Assembly: GCA_024663395.1 (NCBI GenBank)
Contig: JANFAH010000002.1
Coordinates: forward strand, 4,278,001 to 4,342,000
Reading direction: 5' to 3'
DNA length: 64,000 nucleotides
DNA from: Pisolithus tinctorius
Lineage: Eukaryota; Basidiomycota; Agaricomycetes; Boletales; Pisolithaceae
Made by a program: the position numbers and the translations under genes. Below, in pieces: positions 47,111-64,000 of the stretch (the stretch's first letter is position 1; each line of letters opens with the position of its first letter). The notes under the pieces are model-generated. The model worked only from the letters and a program-made list of their open reading frames with translations. It was not told the origin of the DNA and did no database searches.

Positions 47111-47317
47111 GGGTCCGCCAGTTGGGTTGGCGAGTGGAATTTTTGCTGAAATCACCCTCATGGCTTCGGTCACATAGCTTAAAATCTTCTGGTAGTAGGA
47201 TCGTGGATGTTCATGTTCCTGCCCAGCAATCACACTATTTTAGACAAGTTAGCCTCTGCGTCGTGAATTTGGCTCGTGTTAAACTATCCCGATTTTTTTT
47301 TTAATTGTTGTGTCACC

Positions 47318-47420
47318 GTACTTATTCAACTTATTCGACTTATTTGCCTTTCTCTAAACTTCTCTTTGCCAGTGCGTAAGTCAGATAAGTCAAATAAGTC
47401 AAATAAGTCCAAATAAGTCA
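47318..47420. repeat. Right subterminal repeats of the Plavaka-like element
   Basis: ACTTATT is repeated at 47319-47350, and AAGTCAAATAAGTCAAATAAG-type units occur at 47385-47420, just inside the right terminal repeat. Density is higher than at the left end. Confidence 0.6.
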
Positions 47421-47447
47421 GGATAGTATTTTGTTAATTTCCTGATG

Positions 47448-49240
47448 GAGTGTGCACTGAGTGTAGCACAGAGGAAAAGGTGATCTGAGGGATGAGGATG
47501 TCATCACTTGCATCACTGGCAGTAGAGAGATCATGAATGATGCGTATGGTGATGAGACAGTGGCCAGCTGCAATGACAACCACTCTGCAGTTTTTTACCA
47601 GGCCCTGGTCAATCAAAAAGTTGCGCATCAAGCAGTACACACCTCCAAGGTGGATGGTTAGTGAATGAGGTGGAAGCCCCAGTGGTGTGTGGGATGCTAT
47701 GAAGTCTAACATGCTTAGGGGAGGGATCACACCAGCCTCGGCAGCTTCTTTCAGAGAGTCTGCTGTGAGGTAGGATGTGGAATTGGTTTGGAGGCAGCTG
47801 AGGGCAATGGCATTGTAGGAGTCCACTTGGCGATTGGTGGGGCAGAGGATAGCACATTTGAGACATGCAGCCAGTTCCTGAAGGATGTCAGCAGGAAAGA
47901 TGTGGTTGAGGAGATCTTTGGTGGAGGTCATGGAGGGGATGATGTTGAGGTTGACTTCTGGTCCTGCCCCATCACCAATGGAGTCCACAAAGTTGGCAAA
48001 ATCAGGGTCTTCGGCATTTCAAATGGGAATGGTGAGGCGCAATACCGTTACGTGGTCCCATTGAGGTGCTGAATGGATTGATGCATCCATGATCTGGGCT
48101 TGTGAACCACCAGGTATGACAGGACAGGTCTGCTGGAAGTCGCTGAGGAGGACAACCACTTTGCCACCAAAAGGGGCATCATGTGCCATGATTTGCCTGC
48201 AAACATCATCGATGCAGGAGAGTACAGCACAGTTGGCCATAGGTGCTTCATCCCAGATGATAAGGGATGCAGTTTTAATGAGATCAGTGCATGGAATGCC
48301 CAGTTGAATGGATGAGATTAACATCTCATTTTTTTCATTGACAGGAACCTTTTTGCATGGTTGGGATTTAGAAGATAAAGGGAACTGGGTGATGCTCTTT
48401 ACCTTGAATGTGGAGTGTGTTGTCCATCCTCCTGGGTACAGTTGGGCAGCAAATGCGGAGGTCACAGTTGGTAACACAATGCAACCACTCACATGCAGGT
48501 GGTTGCAGATTGCATTCATGAGGAAAGTTTTTCCCCTGCCAGCTTTTCCATCAATGAAGATGAACAGGGGCATGTTCTGGCTTGCAGCTTGTGTGATCTT
48601 CTTGTAGATAGAGATCTGTTCAGCTGTCATTTGAGAGCATGCCTGTTGTGCATGGTTGAGAAGTGTCTTGGAATCAGAACCCCACTTGAGGATTTCATGC
48701 AGCACCTCAGTACATGGCAATTGGGGTTGTGGCAGCCCAAACTCAGAAAGACATTTCCCATGTTCTTTGAGAGCCATTGAGATTTCTTGCAATGTGCAGC
48801 TTGTTGCTAGCTCATCAGTGGTAGCATGTTGCATCACAAAGTCTTTGGCCATAGCATCACTGAAAGAGTCCCATAGAGCCAGCAGCTGTGGTATGCAATC
48901 ATTGATGAGGAGATGGATGAAAAGGTACCAGACTTCTCGAGGGGTTCACAAAGATGAGATGGCCTCCTGCATGGCACAATCAGCCTCAGTATCATTGGAA
49001 AACAATCCCTGAGCTGTGGTGGCTTCTTGAAAGGAGGGAAATGTGACACCATTGACAGTGAAGGCATCAGGGAAGGACTGAACAGGTCAGTGTTGGAGGA
49101 TGGCCTGCAGGTAGAAGAGCTCCCCCTGGGAGGGCCATACAGCCTCAATGCAGCTGATGTGAGGTTTCACAGCACTGCATAAAATAACATGCATGCAGGG
49201 ACAGCTGGGCATGACTGAGTGCTCCTCAAAGTGCTGACTG
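47448..49240 (-). pseudogene. Helitron helicase (Pif1-like), N-terminal and central piece
   Basis: The frame reads VWPSQGELFYLQAI near 49110 and FTVNGVTFPSFQEATTAQGL near 49040. Walker A is GKAGRGKTFL near 48530, Walker B IIWDEAPMANC near 48250, and GGKVVVLLSDFQQTCPVIPG follows near 48130. These are Pif1-family motifs as found in the RepHel protein of Helitrons. It breaks off at 47448, where the Plavaka-like element begins, and continues at 32542. TGA codons at 49087-49089 and 48946-48948 interrupt it. The Rep/HUH endonuclease part is not seen upstream. CpG is scarce throughout. Confidence 0.8.
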
Positions 49241-50198
49241 ACATGTCAATCTGATTGCTTGGTGATTAGAGCCGGGATCACCAGGGAAAGCCGCAATCTT
49301 GGAGGCTTCCAATAGGATAGGATCGCAAGGGATAGACAGTGCAATGTATGCTCTCACAATAACGTATGCCACAGAGTCATCCATGAGCAACAGATCGTTG
49401 AATGGACTATAAACACACAATTGGGCAGGAAAGACAGGGCCCGACGTACACTGCACAACGGTGTCGTAAAGGCAATGATACGCCTTCGCACCACCACCAG
49501 GTTTTGATGTCTGTACACAGCAACCACCAGAGAGAGCAAAAAAACCAACCACAGTAGTCATCGACATATCCGCAATGAAAAGTGCACCACTGAGAGAGCA
49601 AACCCAGCGCTGTTTTAAAGGCCACACTCACCTCAACAGAAGCTGCCCCACCACCCGCCAGGAACGCACCCACAGTGGGAAAGGCGGTGAAGACAACGCA
49701 GCAGCCCAGAAAAGGAGATGAGCCCGCCGGCCCGCACGGCAGCAGGCTCGAGCCGCATACCTGGACAGAAGAGGAATGGAAGATGCAGTCAGCGCCACGA
49801 AATAGAGCCTGAGGCGCTCTGCACCACACCGCAATGGTCACGACCCGCGTGGCCACACAGAAAGGGATCGGAAGGAGCAGGCGCCGCACGACAACAGCCC
49901 CGCATGTATTCACCAGCGCGGAAGCACCTATAAGACTACAGCAACTGTACCGCATGACCCAGACACACCGCAGCCCAGGTACAAATAAACACAAACAAAA
50001 TCGTCGGGTGTAGGTAAGGTAATGGTAATGAGGATGAGTGATGCACCATGTGACAGTTCGATCTTCTGCTATGGAGAGCGTTTGATGGTTACCGGTACTG
50101 TTCACGCATCGACACGGGTGCGACTACATTCAAATGCTCCTCTAAATGCAATGTATCGAAAGCTTGATTGTTACATGGAAATGACAACGACAACATGG
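49241..50198. other. Unassigned stretch between Helitron helicase and ABC copy 2
   Basis: Minus-strand frames of 130-230 codons overlap here. One is strongly hydrophobic and cysteine-rich (49407-50105), but neither a start nor a family can be argued. The left half is CpG-poor like the Helitron. This could hold the remains of a membrane-protein gene or sequence captured by the Helitron. I assign no gene. Confidence 0.3.
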
Positions 50199-53100
50199 CT
50201 ATTGCTCGCGGTATTCACCCTTTTCATGTCTACTGGCTTCAATATCCTTCAAGGTAATATTGCTCCTTTCACACATCCCATGGAATAGCCCTCCCTCTTT
50301 CTGGTACAGGTTGTAAGGCGTGTCGAATTCCTTTGGGAATAGATCGTCAAGTTCAAACAAGAAATACCAAGTAAGGTTTGGCTCACAGCTACCATCCCGG
50401 CGTCCATAACAAGGACGCGATCATATGAAATAATGGTGCGTAAACGATCTGAATATAACAGGTGAGTCAACATCCTTGTGACGTGGACGTAGAACGCGCA
50501 CGGGCAATGCAGAGCAGGGTGCAATCGCGAAATTCGGTTTTGATAGTGTTCTGAATCTTGTTGTCGGTCTCTAGATCGACAGATGCACTGTTTCGCACAG
50601 GAGATTAATCGCCGTTGTAGTATCAAAAATAAGATGTGCTGGGAACTCACGTAGCTTCATCTAGTACGACGACTTTGCAACCCTTCACGAGCGCACGTGC
50701 GAGACTGAGCAGAGACCATTCGCCAACACTCAGGTTGGCGCCTTCGCTCTCAATGGTACTGTCAAGTGTGTAACGGTCCGTGCGCGTCTCTTCGCTGGAC
50801 TCGCATTCTCCATCCTTCGCAGATGGCGGGTCTATAAGGCAAGATCGGCGCAATGCGTCCCACAGCTTGGCGTCGTCGTACTTGCTAAACGGATCGAGGT
50901 TTGATCTGATCGTCCCTATACACAGAGTTAACATCGCTCTAGAAATCACCTACATTGGATCGACTGCATACCACTGAAGAGGAGAGGCTAGGCAGTAAAC
51001 GCTATCAGCCACAATCAGTACCATACAATCGAAAACGCACATCTTGAGGTATGATGGATATTTTGGTACGAAGGTCCTTGAGACCGAGTGTCGATATGTC
51101 AATACTGGAATAGAATTAACTCATTCAATCAGACAGATGAGAGCTGGCCATACCCGTCAAGAACAATGGATCCACTCGACAATTCAACGATACGGTAGAG
51201 TGTCAACATCAAAGATGATTTCCCGGCGCCCGTTCTGTACACCTGTTAACCCCATGATTGATATCTGTGTCACACCATACCTTCCAACGACACCAATCTT
51301 TTCGCCTCCTTCGATGGAAAGTGAGACTCCTTTAAGGACAAGTGGCAATCCGGGTCGGTAGCTCATTTGAACATCTCTGAACTGAACTGCTCCACTTCGG
51401 GGCCACTCAGGTGGGGGCTTGTTGCCTGGAATCTCATGGGGCGCCTCTTGGGGTACCGTTCCCTTCTGTGTGTACTGAACAACTTCCATAGAGTCAGTAC
51501 AACCGAACACCTCCCAAGCGACATGAATGTCCCACTTCTTTCAATGGAATTCATGTTGTTCTTGGGTAGCGTCAGAACCAAAGTGATACTACAAAACCAA
51601 AGAATATCTCACCTCGACATCCGCCGACTGTCTCGTCGTTAAAGAAGCAAATTGCGTCAGCGTCACTGTGAATAGAATTAAGGATTCCACAGATGGAAGG
51701 GAGGTGAGAACAGACAAGTGTATGTCAGAACAAGACCAATTTGTGCGGCATTGATTCCGGATACATCCGTAACGGTAAGAAGTGCAACCTGGGAGTAACA
51801 ATGAGACATGGACGCATCTAACACGGGGCTTCTTGCTCACGAAGAACACAAGCATGGCGCCCATGAAGTCGAGCCTGACAGATAGCCACCTCTGGTTAGT
51901 GATTACGAGATATAGACTTCTGTCCTCGAGATCAATATAATATCTGTTTGCCGTGATAAAGCGCTTCGTCGCTTCATAACTACGGATGGTCGGGAGCCCA
52001 GTGAATGTCTCTGAGAAGTGAGCATACAACAATGATCGGAACATGGAGTCTAGCAAGAAATGGAGAATAAATGCATAGTAAAGCGTAACAAGAACAAAAT
52101 CGCACCTAGTCGCTTGACCTCTCGAGCACTGGCACGATAAAATGCGGCGAAGTAGCCGTAGCCTATGCCAACGAAGACTACAGCTATGACTATTTTGCAG
52201 AAAGGTTAACCAGGAAAATGTTGACAACAGGCACCACTCACAGCAGTAGGGCACCAGGACGGAAATGACGACGACTGATCCTAGAACAGATGCCAATGTA
52301 AGACAAACTGGTAGCAAAACTCAGTATCCACGTGTGGTTGACATCAGCGGGAATCTTACGCAATCTGATCGAGACTAGGAGGGGGTTAGTGGTGGATAGG
52401 AAACTGTGTCCGAGAGACTCACCAGCAAGTTGATTATCCATAGCTGCACGTCAGTGGGTAAACTCGTACACTCAAAATGGAGTGAAGACTCACTATCCAC
52501 GTCTTTGCCGAAGACGCCGAGAATTCTGCCAAGTGGCTAATAACCGTTGTGAATCAAGCGCATGCCGAATGTGCGATGCACGTAGAACTTACGGTAGTAT
52601 CAAAGAATGACATGGGAGCATAAAACACCTTCTGAACAGACTGGTAATGTAGGTTCTGCGAGACAAAATAACCCATAAGATCGACGCTTGCGCCGCTGTC
52701 ATGACGTCGTGTTTCAATAAGCGACTGAGACAGAGGACAGGAACGTTCGCGCACAGGAAAAATGTAAATAGTGCTTGCGCAACACCTAGACATCCGTATA
52801 GGGTCTGGTAAAAGGAGTTTGATCGACGCCAGGTACTGCCAAAGGTCTAAGTAGTGCCAACGTAGTCGTTCATCAACTTGACTTACTTGGACTCCCACCA
52901 AACGAGGGTGTAGGAGCTCATGACCTGACTCGTTTGCATAATAAGGAAAAAGAGCAAAACGAGAGGTAACGTGACACCACCACGGCCAGCCTTTATGTAT
53001 GCCCAGTAGACTGAGGTAGCGCGATGAGCTACCTTGCTATTGGAAGCGAGCTTATCCTAAACAAGACGTACCTTTCAGTGACACAGATCCAGTCCTGCGC

Positions 53101-56100
53101 TGTTCCTTGACGATCAACAGACCCTCCACCTTTCCTTTGCCAGCCGCTTTCTCGCGCGCTTGGGCAGATCTCAGCTTCACGTCCTCGATAGTCACAATCC
53201 TCGGAGGCAGGACAGAGCGCTCGGAGCCTTCTTCTTCTTCGCCTTCGCCCTTGATATCCTCCGTTCGTCCACCATACTCTCGGTCTAACTTCGCAAACTC
53301 CCCATCCGTCATAACAAGCTCTTGGTATGTCCCACTCTCCACAATTGCTCCATTGCTGATCGTGTATATGTAATCGACCTGGGGTAAGAAATGGATGGCA
53401 TGGGTGACCAGAACAATAGTGATCCCTCGAGAGCGCAACGATCCAACGAAGATATCCTCAAAGAGGGATTTGCCAACATGGGCATCAACTACATTGCATG
53501 GCCATCAGTAGATTAGTTGTTTGAAACATCCAGGGTGCAACTGCAGACATACCGGCAGAGAGCGGATCGTCGAAGATGGCGATTTCGGGGTCGTGATAGA
53601 GGGCCCGAGCAATGTTGACACGCTGTTTTTGGCCACCGCTTAGGTTTATCCCCTTCTCACCGATCTTTCCACGCAAGTAAGTTAACCAGATCCAAGCTGC
53701 GAACTCCGTGAAGAATACCTCTGTCAAGTCACCGTCGGGCAATAGTTGCAGATCAGGGAGAAGGCACGCCGATTCAATTACCCGCCAGTACTTCTCCTCG
53801 TCGAAAAATTGTCCGAACAGTACGTTTTCCCTCTGCGTACTGAGAAGTGTAGACCGATTCACCGAAAATGACCCATCAGGCACTCACCAGCGTAGCATTC
53901 TGGATCCAGGCAGTCTGAGGACAATATGCTATCCTTCCGCCAAATGAAACGTGACCGGAGACCTTTCTCATCTCACCTATGATCCCCTGCAGAAGGCTCG
54001 ACTACAAACAGGTAAGTCATCTTGACCCTTGCAGAGCCTGCAAGGCAACAAACCTTGCCACTGCCTACGGGACCTACGATGGCAACAAGTTGACCACGGG
54101 GTATATTCAGGGTGATACCCCTAACTTTAAACACTGGTGCGTCTTTAAACAGTCTGTCCTTTTCTTTCGCACTAGCATGACTTCCACCATGGCTCCCTTG
54201 TCCCTCTGGGCTTGCACTTCTATTAGCACGTGCACCACTCCTTCTGTCACTAAGTAAGGTATCGGAGACCTCGTTAAGCTTTTCGGGCAACTCCCACTCA
54301 AATGTTGCATCGCAGACAGCGACTGCATACTCCTGGGTCCTGTCAATCGTCAACGTATCGCCCTTGATAAGTTCTGCATGAAAAATACGTGACAGCCGTT
54401 GGATCGCGGAAGCGGCATCCGGGATCAAAGAAAGTGCGCGTGGCATGAACATCATTGGTTGACGAAGGAGCTAGTTCAGCGCAGGAAAGATCAATGCGCC
54501 GTGCGGCAGTTGAAAGCGCCTCACTTGGAATAAGCTCAGACTAGAAAAGATAATCGCGGAACTGAAGTTGTGAGCAGTAAGCGTATATGTGACGAACGAC
54601 AGTGTTGCTGCGAGAACGGGAAGTGACATTGCTAGCGCGAAACTAGATAACAAGTAAGTCGTGCTAACGGGAGGACGGAAATTTCAAACTTTGCACTCGT
54701 CGAGAACTGGATTCTACGAATGCCCCGTAGTTCCTTCTTGCGTAGCTCAAATAGCTCTGACAGATGGTATCACAATCAGATACGAGACGCACAAAATGAG
54801 TATCCTCACTTCGCAAGTATGGCACTTCATAGGAGAAGTACTTAATAACACGCATTGTCCCTGGATTCCCATCCGCGCCATCATATGAATGGTGATTCCT
54901 AGAAACAGAATTGATGCACACCTAGAACTTCTAATAATACTTTGGTCCTTTGCTCTGTTCCTATCATGGAACGTAGACGGGTCCGATGTTGTAGTGCCAT
55001 CATCCATTGCTGCAATGGAATAATAAGAACGAATAAGGAGAAACCTGCCAGAGCTGAGGGTCCTAGCTGGTGGCGAGCGTCAGGAATCTAATCGTTATAG
55101 GCCAAATGTCGCATACCTCGATCAGGAGTATAATGAGACAGACGGCAACTTGAATTGGTGCGGTCCAAGCTGCGAAGAACTGTTACTACGTCGAGAGGAC
55201 AACACGGAGCAAGACACACCCGCATGCTAAATTGGAAAGTAGGGAGACTAAGTACATATCATTCCAGGTTATGAATGAAGAAACTCACAAACCACTGTGC
55301 GCATGCATCTATCCTGCTCACCTGAAAACGTACGTGTACACGAACTGTTGTCAAAGGGAGGAAGGACTTACGTCCGTAGAGATGTGGTTTACCAGAGCTG
55401 CATTTGTCAGTTTAAGCCTTTCCTTTCCTGTGAGATTGATGCCACGCTCATAAATAGACGCAATAAGGGCGGCACGCGCAAGGACCCCTGTCGACATTGA
55501 ACGCCAGAAGAACTAATCATTTATCATGAGGCGTCGTCCAAGGCATGATTAGTCAATGGGACAGTAGAATCAAACATGAAATTTCATACCTGATGGCTGC
55601 ATACCCTTGTCACAATTGTCAATAACCACAAGCCCAGAGCCATGGAAATTCCACGACCGACATTCGGGAGGGGTGCACCAGCTGCACGTGCTGATGATCG
55701 TTCTTCCGCAAACAATATGATGGCTTTGAGTACAAGTGGGCACATCGATTGGGCCGTATCTGCTAGCACCTGTTCTCAGATGTATACATATGGCCATCCA
55801 GTGACAATTTCCATGATACATGTGGAATCTAGCATACCTTGAATACCCCGCCAAGCCAGAACGACCACCCGAATACATCGTTGAGTGCCCATGCAAGGCT
55901 CGCTGCTTTCTTCCCGTCCACGTCTTTCCAGTGTTTCTCCAGAGCTGCTCGTCTCTCCGAGTAGTTCCGTTTCTCCGACCCATGTTTACGGTCCATTCGA
56001 GAAGGGATCGCAATGATTGCCCACACTAAGCGCCTTAAAACGGAAGGACGTATTTCGCCACTCTCTAACCTAACATTCCAATCTGCTGCTGCCTGGACAC

Positions 56101-56597
56101 GTTTGAACCACGCAGCCTCAAGCCTCTCCGAGAGAGGACCAGCTTCACGTGATGGATCAAGTTTATACAAGTCCGAGGCTTGGAGAGTGCGCTGATAGCC
56201 GAGCACCATTATGTCCGTGATCCAGGAAAATGTCAGGCGAGAAAAGAGGGATGCATTAGCAAGAGGCGTTAGCTGCATAAAGGAATCATGTTAGTTGCTA
56301 TGTTTTCCTCTTGTAACAAATTTGCCTACTTCTGCATCTTCCAATGACGGAGGGGGTGGGGCCGGCGGATTCCTTGGTAACCTGTAAGCCCCAATAAAGG
56401 TTTACACATTGCCTCGTGCAACAGTATGCAAGAAGGGCATACCACAATTGCCACAATTTGCGGCGGTAGTTCACATACTCATTCCCACTATCTAGCTGAA
56501 AACGCAATGACTGCAGTGGAATACCTTGGCCGATCGCTTGGATCTCTTTCTCTCCCGTTCTTCGTTCGGATTCGTCGCGAGTAGAATCAGATGGCAT
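50199..56597 (-). CDS. ABCC-family ABC transporter, YOR1-like (copy 2)
   Basis: Same domain order and intron pattern as copy 1. The ATG is at 56597 ([20 protein letters not shown]) and the stop at 50199-50201. The first helices follow [23 protein letters not shown]1 shows GPVGSGK near 54070, [20 protein letters not shown] near 53600-53650 and IFDDPLSA near 53570. NBD2 shows a signature [15 protein letters not shown] near 50720, where copies 1 and 3 have [15 protein letters not shown] is near 50660 and [19 protein letters not shown] near 50410-50450. The C-terminus ([16 protein letters not shown]) is longer than in copy 1. It is closest to copy 3. A plasma-membrane exporter of organic anions or drugs is inferred from the YOR1 family; the arginine-to-tryptophan change in the NBD2 signature could weaken ATP hydrolysis. 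Confidence 0.87.
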
Positions 56598-58511
56598 GGT
56601 TAGGGGCGCACGTACTCAGAGGCACTTCAGGTATGCGAAATAGACACAGGGTTAGAGCGATGCTAGAGCCACATAGCAGGAGGATAGATCGCAGTATGCA
56701 CGTACAGGCTGGGCCTAGGGTTTGGAGCCAAAACCGTGCCTGCAGCCTGTTTCTCTGCCTATATAATTAGACAACTTTTCTGACTGGACCCGTACACTTC
56801 CCCGCCTCAGCAAAAGCATCCAGAGCTAGCTAGGCATAGCTAGGCCTTTAGTACTGGGCTTACTCGGCCTAGTAGAGGTCGCTAGTCCTTAAATGGCCTG
56901 ACTAGCCTTGCTAGGCCCTGACTCAACAGCTCGGTAATAGCGAGGGCTCGCAAAGGTCACTTCACGACCTGGATACACGGCAGAACGTAAAATATATCGG
57001 GTGTATACTTTTTTTTAGTGAGATACTGCCAGTATACGAAATATACACCATAAACCTTTTCCGTCAGTTATAAGTGCAGTAATATTTAAATTTATTCCAG
57101 GGACCCTGACAACCGGTTATGCAGCCGGTGTAGCACGGGTATTCCATAGATATTTGTAGAGGCTAGGCTGCATACCACACCGTAATTATCAAACCTATAC
57201 AAATTCTGGTATATACACGCTATGCTGGTGAAGTATACAGGCTATACCACAGCTATACCAGGCTGCCACTGCATAATCATCTTGTTATGGCAATCACCAC
57301 ACATAATAAATGCTCAGAAACAAATTAATTAATTCCAGTGCATTCCATACAGACGTGGTATACAGAATATCAAGCTACTACATGAACTGTTAGAGTTAGA
57401 CTACCAGGTGGGATGATCAATCTTGGCATATGGCGTCGAAGAGTGCAGGGCACAAAAGGGGAATAAGCAGGAGGGTGGGCACAGGAGGGACACAGAGGTT
57501 CATGTGGTGGGGACTGAAGTACTGAAGACGAAGAGGACGGGGGGGACACCCTGGAGAGCAATGTTAACTTCAGTACATCAGTCATGATGAGTATGTCTCA
57601 CTTAACGGAAAGTCGGGCGAGGCATGCTGATGTGGACCTTGTACTATTGCACAAGTCAGTTGGGGATGAACTTCTACTGTAATGAAGTGGGTTGCATAGC
57701 TTACGACTGGAAGACACCAAGCAGAAGTAGGACTGGAGTGTGGAACACGATGAAGCCTGGCACTGGTTGGGGTGAATGGCAGTACAGTATTACGGAGTCT
57801 AGCGGTTCAATGTTGAATTCAACCAAGTGAACATGACGATCACGTGATGCATTTGTGTGCAAAAATTTCTCTAAGTCCATGAGTGTATCCACTGGGTATA
57901 TGTGGGGCATATGATATATACTGGCGACAAGCATATGTACGACACACACTAGGACATCGGTTCCATACGTGTGAATTATCTGGTACATGTACGTTAGAGC
58001 ATCTTGGCACGATAACCTGCTTCTAAGCTCTATTTTGTAAATTTATAATTTACTCTGTACATATCCATGGGTTGTAAGCCTAACACACAGCGTGTAACCT
58101 GGTAACCTTTTCCGGCACTTGCTTATGCCATACTTTTGACGTTTGGCCGTGTATCGCCAGGAAGTCTGACTCTTCGCTCGGTAATATTTCCGCGAGGTGA
58201 AACGAGCTGAACCGAGGTAAAGTATCGACCCGACTTCGATGGTGGGGGTGTGACTTGGGTGTGACCGCGGAGGGTACGGCCTGACGCGCCGTCCGGGCCA
58301 TTCGCGCCGCCAGTTATATAATGATACGCCCATGCTGGTGTTGGTGACATCGCCGCAGTGGTCAATCTGTACATCTGCTGGGCTGAGCTGACCAAAACCG
58401 AAAGAACCAATGCAATACTGGTATGTACATTGTATTAAGCTATGGATATTAGTATCTGTGTTCCTCAAGTCGTTTACAAAAAGTTGGTGAAGTTGTTCCG
58501 ATTGACAGCAT
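56598..58511. other. Intergenic region between ABC copies 2 and 3
   Basis: No gene is recognised. Around 56815-56960 CTAG/GGCCTAG-type words are clustered (GCTAGCTAGGCATAGCTAGG). Around 57000-57300 the sequence is A/T-rich with repeated GTATA words. The upstream promoter of copy 2 lies at the left end. Confidence 0.4.

Positions 58512-64000
<5,489 letters not shown>

Larger units (their letters stand above)
32543..47447. mobile_element. Plavaka-like DNA transposon (CACTA-related), 14.9 kb with inserts
   Basis: The ends CATCAGGAAATTAAC and its reverse complement form terminal inverted repeats of about 25 bp. GA is duplicated outside (32541-32542 and 47448-47449). Subterminal AATAAGTC/GACTTATT motifs are repeated on both sides. 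Inside are a plus-strand Plavaka-type transposase (42975-46381) and a divergent minus-strand gene (33000-42792). The insert 35324-42559 is a younger LTR element; without it the transposon would be about 7.7 kb. It interrupts a Helitron helicase. Confidence 0.8.
32116..49240 (-). mobile_element. Helitron-type element, 5'-truncated, with nested insertions
   Basis: The minus strand carries a Pif1-like Helitron helicase in two pieces (47448-49240 and 32314-32542) separated by a Plavaka-like transposon. A candidate 3' terminal hairpin lies at 32116-32150. No Rep (HUH) domain is visible on the upstream side, so the element is truncated or incomplete. The right border is my estimate from the end of recognisable helicase sequence. 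Confidence 0.6.

Noticed and set aside
49407..50105. 232-codon hydrophobic minus-strand frame as a gene
   Set aside because: No family, no signal-like start and competing frames of similar quality; it lies beside a truncated Helitron. Left unassigned.
53700..53760. In-frame insertion in NBD1 of ABC copy 2 ([18 protein letters not shown])
   Set aside because: It is a stop-free 54-bp intron with GT-AG ends at the same place where copies 1 and 3 have an intron.

Overview
The window looks like a repeat-rich region from a basidiomycete (Agaricomycete-type) genome. The protein genes are cut by many short GT-AG introns. The transposons include a chromodomain Ty3/gypsy, a Plavaka-type cut-and-paste element and a Helitron helicase. 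The host genes are an NsdD-type GATA factor and YOR1-like ABCC transporters. The organism is inferred from gene families and gene structure only.

Layout. Bases 1-6596 are old, CpG-depleted repeats: copia-type LTRs in opposite orientations, a broken copia reverse transcriptase, an unidentified open frame, and a 1.58 kb foldback element built from two inverted copies of the front end of a Tc1/mariner-like element. Bases 6597-14735 are one nearly intact, young Ty3/gypsy chromovirus-type element. It has 689 bp LTRs that differ at one base, a CTGGG target duplication, gag, pol and a third frame with a zinc knuckle. Old repeat sequence resumes to about 15.8 kb, followed by about 2 kb with no recognisable gene. 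Bases 17890-21912 (minus) hold a six-exon GATA transcription factor gene whose splice sites can be worked out, giving 1201 residues.

From 23.7 kb to the right edge there are three same-strand YOR1-like ABC transporter genes: 23712-30138, 50199-56597 and 58512 to beyond the edge. The last two are close duplicates. Three 128-bp tandem repeats lie just upstream of the first. A nested transposon stack separates the first and second. A Helitron-type helicase is split by a 14.9 kb Plavaka-like transposon (32543-47447). That transposon carries a broken transposase and a divergent second gene. The second gene is in turn split by a 7.2 kb gag-only LTR element in the order LTR-gag-LTR-gag-LTR. In both insertions, taking out the insert rejoins the interrupted reading frame.

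A common thread is how the transposons decay. All eight premature stops I located, across four unrelated families, are TGA, and most sit where the family normally has arginine. Two lost catalytic aspartates in reverse transcriptases and the single LTR difference in the gypsy element also fit CpG-to-TpG/CpA change. This suggests methyl-CpG deamination or a RIP-like process acting on repeats.
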